From the NCBI GenBank assembly GCA_903822545.1, contig CAIJPN010000045.1, forward strand, positions 1 to 36,772: DNA of 36,772 nt. Reading direction: 5' to 3'. The first letter of the stretch is position 1. Each line of letters opens with the position of its first letter. Both the position numbers and the translations under genes were made by a program. The notes below the pieces were generated by a model. The model did not search any database. It had not been told where the DNA came from and worked only from the letters and a program-made list of their open reading frames with translations. Below, one piece after another: positions 33,728 to 36,772 of the stretch. The stretch is from an uncultured Anaerolineae bacterium. Lineage in GTDB: Bacteria; Chloroflexota; Anaerolineae; Anaerolineales; Villigracilaceae.

Positions 33728-34471
33728 TTATTCAAGGTTTATCTTCTCAAGGAAATACGGCAGCATTTTGCGCCACCAGGGCCAGTCGTGGTTGACATCG
33801 TAACCCCACAGGTCGATCCAGGCCGGGATTTGCTTTTGCTCAAGGATTTGGCGCAACTCCCAGGCATCGTGGAGCATTTCATCTTCCCAGGCGCCCTGCC
33901 CGGCGCAGACGATGATCTGGCTCTGGCGGTACTGGTCGAGGTACCAGGGATCGTTCATGTTGCGCAAGAAACTGAGCGGCGAATTGAAATAAACGTTTTC
34001 GTCGCTGTAATCGCCGATGAACATATTTAGCCGGAAAACGCCGCTGATGGCGATTAGCGCATCGAAAATATCGGGGTGGCGGAAGAAAAAGTTGGCGCTG
34101 TGGTAGCCGCCCATGCTGACGCCAGTGGTCAGGAATTTTTGCGGGCTGCCGCCGCAGTGCTGGCGGATGAATGGCGCGACTTCATCTGTGATGTAGCGAT
34201 CGTAATCGTTGTGGCGGCGGGCGCGGTCGGCGGGATGGGCGTTCCAGTTGGTCCAGGTCTGGTTGTCCACGCTGTCAACGGTGAAAACTTTGACTTTCCC
34301 GGCTTCGATGAAGGGCGCGGCAGCTTCGATCATGCCGAAGTTTTCGAAGTCATAGAATCGGCCTTCCTGGGCTGGGAAAACCAACACGGGTTTGCCATAA
34401 TGCCCGTAGACTTTGAGCTCCATCTCGTGCCCGAGGGCCGGGCTGTGCCATTTGTGTTGTTCGATTTGCAT
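33728..34471 (-). CDS. Alpha/beta-hydrolase esterase (COG4947-like)
   Basis: This 247-residue protein starts at MQIEQHKWHSPALGHEMELKVYG and has no signal peptide. Hydrolase marks are the nucleophile elbow GVSMGG (Ser 119), preceded by FLTTGVSMGGYHSANFFFRHPD, a strand pattern like esterase D/FrsA, and a late His in DVNHDW (His 228). The oxyanion and acidic residues are harder to place (Glu 197 or Asp nearby). It probably hydrolyses an ester or thioester of a small molecule in the cytoplasm. It begins 3 nt after the ATP-grasp gene stops and is the last gene of the four-gene operon, so it likely acts on the ligase product or removes a by-product (inference). Confidence 0.88.
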   Translation of the reverse strand: MQIEQHKWHSPALGHEMELKVYGHYGKPVLVFPAQEGRFYDFENFGMIEAAAPFIEAGKVKVFTVDSVDNQTWTNWNAHPADRARRHNDYDRYITDEVAPFIRQHCGGSPQKFLTTGVSMGGYHSANFFFRHPDIFDALIAISGVFRLNMFIGDYSDENVYFNSPLSFLRNMNDPWYLDQYRQSQIIVCAGQGAWEDEMLHDAWELRQILEQKQIPAWIDLWGYDVNHDWPWWRKMLPYFLEKINLE

Positions 34472-34474
34472 GGT

Positions 34475-35638
34475 TTACGCCAATCCCTGGATGAATTTTG
34501 CCATCTGGATGATTTCATCCTGTTCCGGGGTGCGGATCAGGTAGCCGTAATCGCCCAGGGCTGCGCTGAATACGCCGCTGATGGGTTCGTGGTGGCAGAT
34601 GCGCGCACCTACTTCGGCCAGGACTTCTTCGTGGCTGTGAATGTAGTTGCGGTTGAACTTGCGTCCAATGTAGGCGCAGTGATAGGGCCGCGAGAATTTG
34701 GCGCTGAAGTGATTATGAACGACTACATGCGCCCATTCGGCGTAGATGTTGATGTCGTTGGCGAAGTTGAACATATCGGTGGTCAGGCCTCCGGGTGGGC
34801 GCATGTTGACTTCCAGCGCCACGATCTGGTTATCGGTGCGGCGGCGGAAAAACTCAAAGTGGAAGAAACGCTCTTTTACGCCAAAGGCTTTCAGTGTGCG
34901 CCGTCCGGCGGTTTCCAGGTCGGCGGGGATGTTGCGCAGCGAGTAGTAATAGACCAGGTCATCCTGGTTGACTGTTTCCATAATGCCCTGGCTGTACTGG
35001 TGGGCGGTATAAAAAACCAGTTTGCCATCGCGGTCGGTCAGACCATCGAAGGACAGGATGACGCCATCTACAAATTCTTCCATGATGTAATCGACATCGG
35101 GTTTGGTGGCGAAAAAATCTGCCAGCTCAGCCGGGGTGTGGATTTTGTAGGTTTTTGCTGCGCCGACGCCGATATCCGGTTTGGCAACAACGGGGTAGCC
35201 GGTTTCTTCGATCAGGCTGTTGGCATCTGCCAGGGTGCGCACCACCTTTCCGCGCGCTACCGGAACGCCAGCCTTGATGTACTGCTGTTTCATCAACGAT
35301 TTGCGCTTGATCTTGTCGATGCTGTCGTTGTTGACGCCAAAAATGTTGAAATCGGTGCGCAATTGGGCTTCGGTTTGCAGCCAGTATTCGTTGAGCGAGT
35401 CGATCCGGTCGATTTTGCCATAGCGGTGGGTGAAGTATCCCAGGGCGCGCAGCAAATCATCGTAATTGTGCATGTTGCCGACACGGTAGTACTCCGTCAG
35501 GGCGGCGCGCAATTCTGGGTGGAGCGATTCATAGTTTTCATCGGCCAGGCCCAGGACGGTGACGCCCAAATTCCGCAGTTGGATGGAAAAATTGCGGTAG
35601 TTGGGCGGGAAATGGGGGGAAAGATAAACGAAGTTCAT
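34475..35638 (-). CDS. ATP-grasp family carboxylate-amine/thiol ligase
   Basis: This 387-residue protein begins at MNFVYLSPHFPPNYRNF. N-terminal residues 1-110 form a Rossmann-like pre-ATP-grasp domain. The ATP-grasp core is at about 115-330: GVPVARGKVV, GYPVVAKPDIGVGAAKTYKI (Lys for phosphate), YIMEEFVDG (adenine-side EE), FHFEFFRR, and ALEVNMRPPGG with the metal-binding Glu and Asn. Such enzymes activate a carboxylate as acylphosphate and join it to an amine or thiol. No classical purK, ddl or carbamoyl-phosphate signature is visible, so the substrate is unknown. Its ATG overlaps the stop of the 52-residue gene by four bases (ATGA). Confidence 0.9.
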   Translation of the reverse strand: MNFVYLSPHFPPNYRNFSIQLRNLGVTVLGLADENYESLHPELRAALTEYYRVGNMHNYDDLLRALGYFTHRYGKIDRIDSLNEYWLQTEAQLRTDFNIFGVNNDSIDKIKRKSLMKQQYIKAGVPVARGKVVRTLADANSLIEETGYPVVAKPDIGVGAAKTYKIHTPAELADFFATKPDVDYIMEEFVDGVILSFDGLTDRDGKLVFYTAHQYSQGIMETVNQDDLVYYYSLRNIPADLETAGRRTLKAFGVKERFFHFEFFRRRTDNQIVALEVNMRPPGGLTTDMFNFANDINIYAEWAHVVVHNHFSAKFSRPYHCAYIGRKFNRNYIHSHEEVLAEVGARICHHEPISGVFSAALGDYGYLIRTPEQDEIIQMAKFIQGLA

Positions 35639-35793
35639 TGGTTTTCCTTCAGTTTTTCTTCTTCAAGCGCTTCGTGGGCGCGCTTTTGCATGGAGCGGCT
35701 TTCGATGTATAGCCCGCCAAAGACCAGGATGAGCATCAGCAGGCAGATGCCGTAGCAGATAAAGGTGGCCTGGTCTTCGGGGGTGATGAACAT
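35635..35793 (-). CDS. 52-residue single-pass membrane protein
   Basis: It starts at MFITPEDQATF (ATG 35793), spaced seven bases from GAGG inside the end of the transporter gene and only 1 nt after that gene's stop. A single hydrophobic helix occupies about residues 10-30 (TFICYGICLLMLILVFGGLYI). A charged C-terminal tail follows (ESRSMQKRAHEALEEEKLKENQ), predicted as a cytoplasmic amphipathic helix. I do not recognise a family. The tight overlaps on both sides suggest a small membrane partner of the transporter or an anchor for the ATP-grasp enzyme (inference). Confidence 0.75.
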   Translation of the reverse strand: MFITPEDQATFICYGICLLMLILVFGGLYIESRSMQKRAHEALEEEKLKENQ

Positions 35794-35794
35794 C

Positions 35795-36454
35795 TCAGGC
35801 CTCGCAGTGATCGTCGCCGCAGGAACATTCCATCCCGGCAGCTTTCTCGAAGGCTTCTTTGCCCTCATTATAGGAGAAGTAGATCAGCCCGAGTGCGCCC
35901 AGGCTGTCGATAAAGCCAAATCCGGTCAGCTGGTAGATGAGACTGGATGCCAGCAAAACGCACGACATGTAGATGCAGACCAGGGTGCAGTTGGCATCTG
36001 CCAGGATGGGGGCGGAGTCGAGGGCGTGGCCTACTTTGCGTTTGGCTGAAACCAGCGCCCACATCATGGCAATTGACACCAGCGAGATGATGATGCCCGG
36101 CAGGGTGGTTTCGGGCTTGTGCCCGGTGACGATGTTGGCGATGGCAGTCAGCGCCAGCCCGGCGGCCAGCACGTAAAAGGCTGTGCCGGTGATTTTCAGG
36201 GCGGTTTTCTCAAACTCAGAGCGCGATGTGCCGGGGTTTTGGCGGATGCGCAGCACCATGGCGACGATGCCCAGGCCGGATATCACTTCGATGAAGCTAT
36301 CCACGCCGAAGCCGAACAGGGCGATGGTTTCATCAGAAACGCCGAAGTAGATCGAAACCAGCCCTTCGAGCAGGTTGTAAAAAACGGTAAAAATGCCCAG
36401 GTACAGGGCGTATTGGAAGTACTTTTGGGTGTTGGCTTGGGTCAGGGTGGTCAA
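35795..36454 (-). CDS. CDF-type cation transporter membrane domain with Cys metal site
   Basis: This 219-residue protein starts with TTG at 36454, six bases after GGAG. There are six membrane helices in the CDF arrangement, without the C-terminal cytoplasmic metallochaperone-like domain. TM2 carries FGVDSFIEVISG (Asp 52, Glu 56) where YiiP has Asp-x3-Asp. TM5 carries LADANCTLVCIYMS (Cys 156, Cys 160) at the place of YiiP His-x3-Asp. The tail MECSCGDDHCEA adds three Cys and one His. The family exports Zn2+, Mn2+, Fe2+ or Cd2+ by proton exchange. Cysteine ligands here suggest a softer metal such as Cd2+, Cu+ or Zn2+ (inference). It heads the four-gene operon. Confidence 0.87.
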   Translation of the reverse strand: MTTLTQANTQKYFQYALYLGIFTVFYNLLEGLVSIYFGVSDETIALFGFGVDSFIEVISGLGIVAMVLRIRQNPGTSRSEFEKTALKITGTAFYVLAAGLALTAIANIVTGHKPETTLPGIIISLVSIAMMWALVSAKRKVGHALDSAPILADANCTLVCIYMSCVLLASSLIYQLTGFGFIDSLGALGLIYFSYNEGKEAFEKAAGMECSCGDDHCEA

Positions 36455-36772
36455 GGGAACTCCAGTAGATCAGGGGATATTTTTGTTTATTTTATCTCTT
36501 CTTCGTCCAGGCTATATAGCTTATAGAAGAGCGCATCAATGGCTTTTTTTTAGATGATTGTAATTTCGTTTGTGTTGCCTGTGAAAATCCCGTTTTGCAG
36601 TGGATTTTCTTGTGTTTTGCCTGGCGATGCTCATTTTTTCTGATTCTGCTGGAATTTGTGGTTAACGGCTGATGCCGGACATAGAAGTGGAGATCATCAA
36701 ATTGTGAAGCCAGTTGGAGTGGTAGACAAAGCCATTGAGCTTATGTGCTGGTGAAGAATAAGCGTGTTTGGC
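36455..36772. other. Gene-free right end, upstream of the transporter operon
   Basis: No gene with a ribosome site was found on either strand. On the minus strand a weak promoter is possible (TTGATG, 17 bp, TATAGC near 36508-36536). A roughly 30-codon open frame near 36670-36745 on the plus strand has no start and looks accidental or a remnant. Confidence 0.3.

Noticed and set aside
34076-35755. Long plus-strand open frame of 559 codons
   Set aside because: It lies antisense to the esterase and ATP-grasp genes, which have clear family motifs. Its translation shows no recognisable domain and is an artefact of GC-biased codon positions.
36670-36745. Short plus-strand segment reading HQIVKPVGVVDKAIELM, considered as a transposase tail
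   Set aside because: It is only about 30 codons with an upstream stop and no inverted repeats or other transposase motifs.

Overview
The window looks like a chromosomal segment of a Chloroflexota bacterium, most likely class Anaerolineae. This is inferred from style and gene content, because the window has no rRNA gene. The clues are long Thr/Pro linkers of the [16 protein letters not shown] type in exported proteins, large multi-PAS NarL-type kinases, LysM, GerMN and LCP wall proteins, a CpaE-like receiver/ATPase, ribonuclease Y, and frequent GTG or TTG starts. I see no tRNA, rRNA, CRISPR array, prophage or intact insertion sequence.

Left part (1-7.3 kb, all minus strand): the start of a small secreted DUF2690-like protein, a LuxR-type response regulator broken by a frameshift and a stop codon, an amidase-signature hydrolase, a winged-helix protein without a receiver, and a NarL-type regulator overlapping a 1195-residue 7TM/six-PAS histidine kinase.

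7.4-10.9 kb (plus strand): a stand-alone GyrA-C-like propeller protein with a coiled coil, a YegD-like Hsp70, and a secreted protein with four LysM domains, closed by a 26-bp hairpin terminator.

10.9-20.7 kb (minus strand): an apparent operon of a soluble hybrid kinase (PAS-PAS-HisKA-HATPase-REC-REC-Hpt), a REC/CpaE-like ATPase with a degenerate P-loop, an exported GerMN/transglycosylase-like protein and a membrane protein with a degenerate sortase-like domain. Upstream of it lie rny and recX. A terminator-like hairpin sits directly in front of recX, with an unexplained gene-free stretch behind it.

21.2-25.5 kb: a small secreted Gly/Met-rich protein, then a manganese-homeostasis block (MntR/DtxR-type repressor, ICMT-like methyltransferase, MntH, tandem UspA). 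The repressor has a consensus sigma-70 promoter (TTGACA-17-TATAAT) overlapped by an imperfect palindrome.

25.7-28.4 kb (plus strand): Roadblock/LC7 protein, V4R sensor, receiver with a degenerate GGDEF domain, and a dolichol-phosphate-mannose-synthase-like glycosyltransferase, closely spaced.

28.5-36.5 kb (minus strand): rsmA, an LCP wall ligase and a DUF348/G5/3D lipoprotein joined by 4-nt overlaps; a cloverleaf-like palindromic repeat; an ABC-F ATPase; twin hairpins; and a coupled four-gene operon. That operon encodes a CDF-type cation transporter whose usual TM5 His/Asp metal ligands are replaced by CxxxC, a 52-residue membrane peptide, an ATP-grasp ligase and an esterase. I regard it, together with the hybrid kinase/CpaE/wall operon, as the best candidate for an undescribed system.
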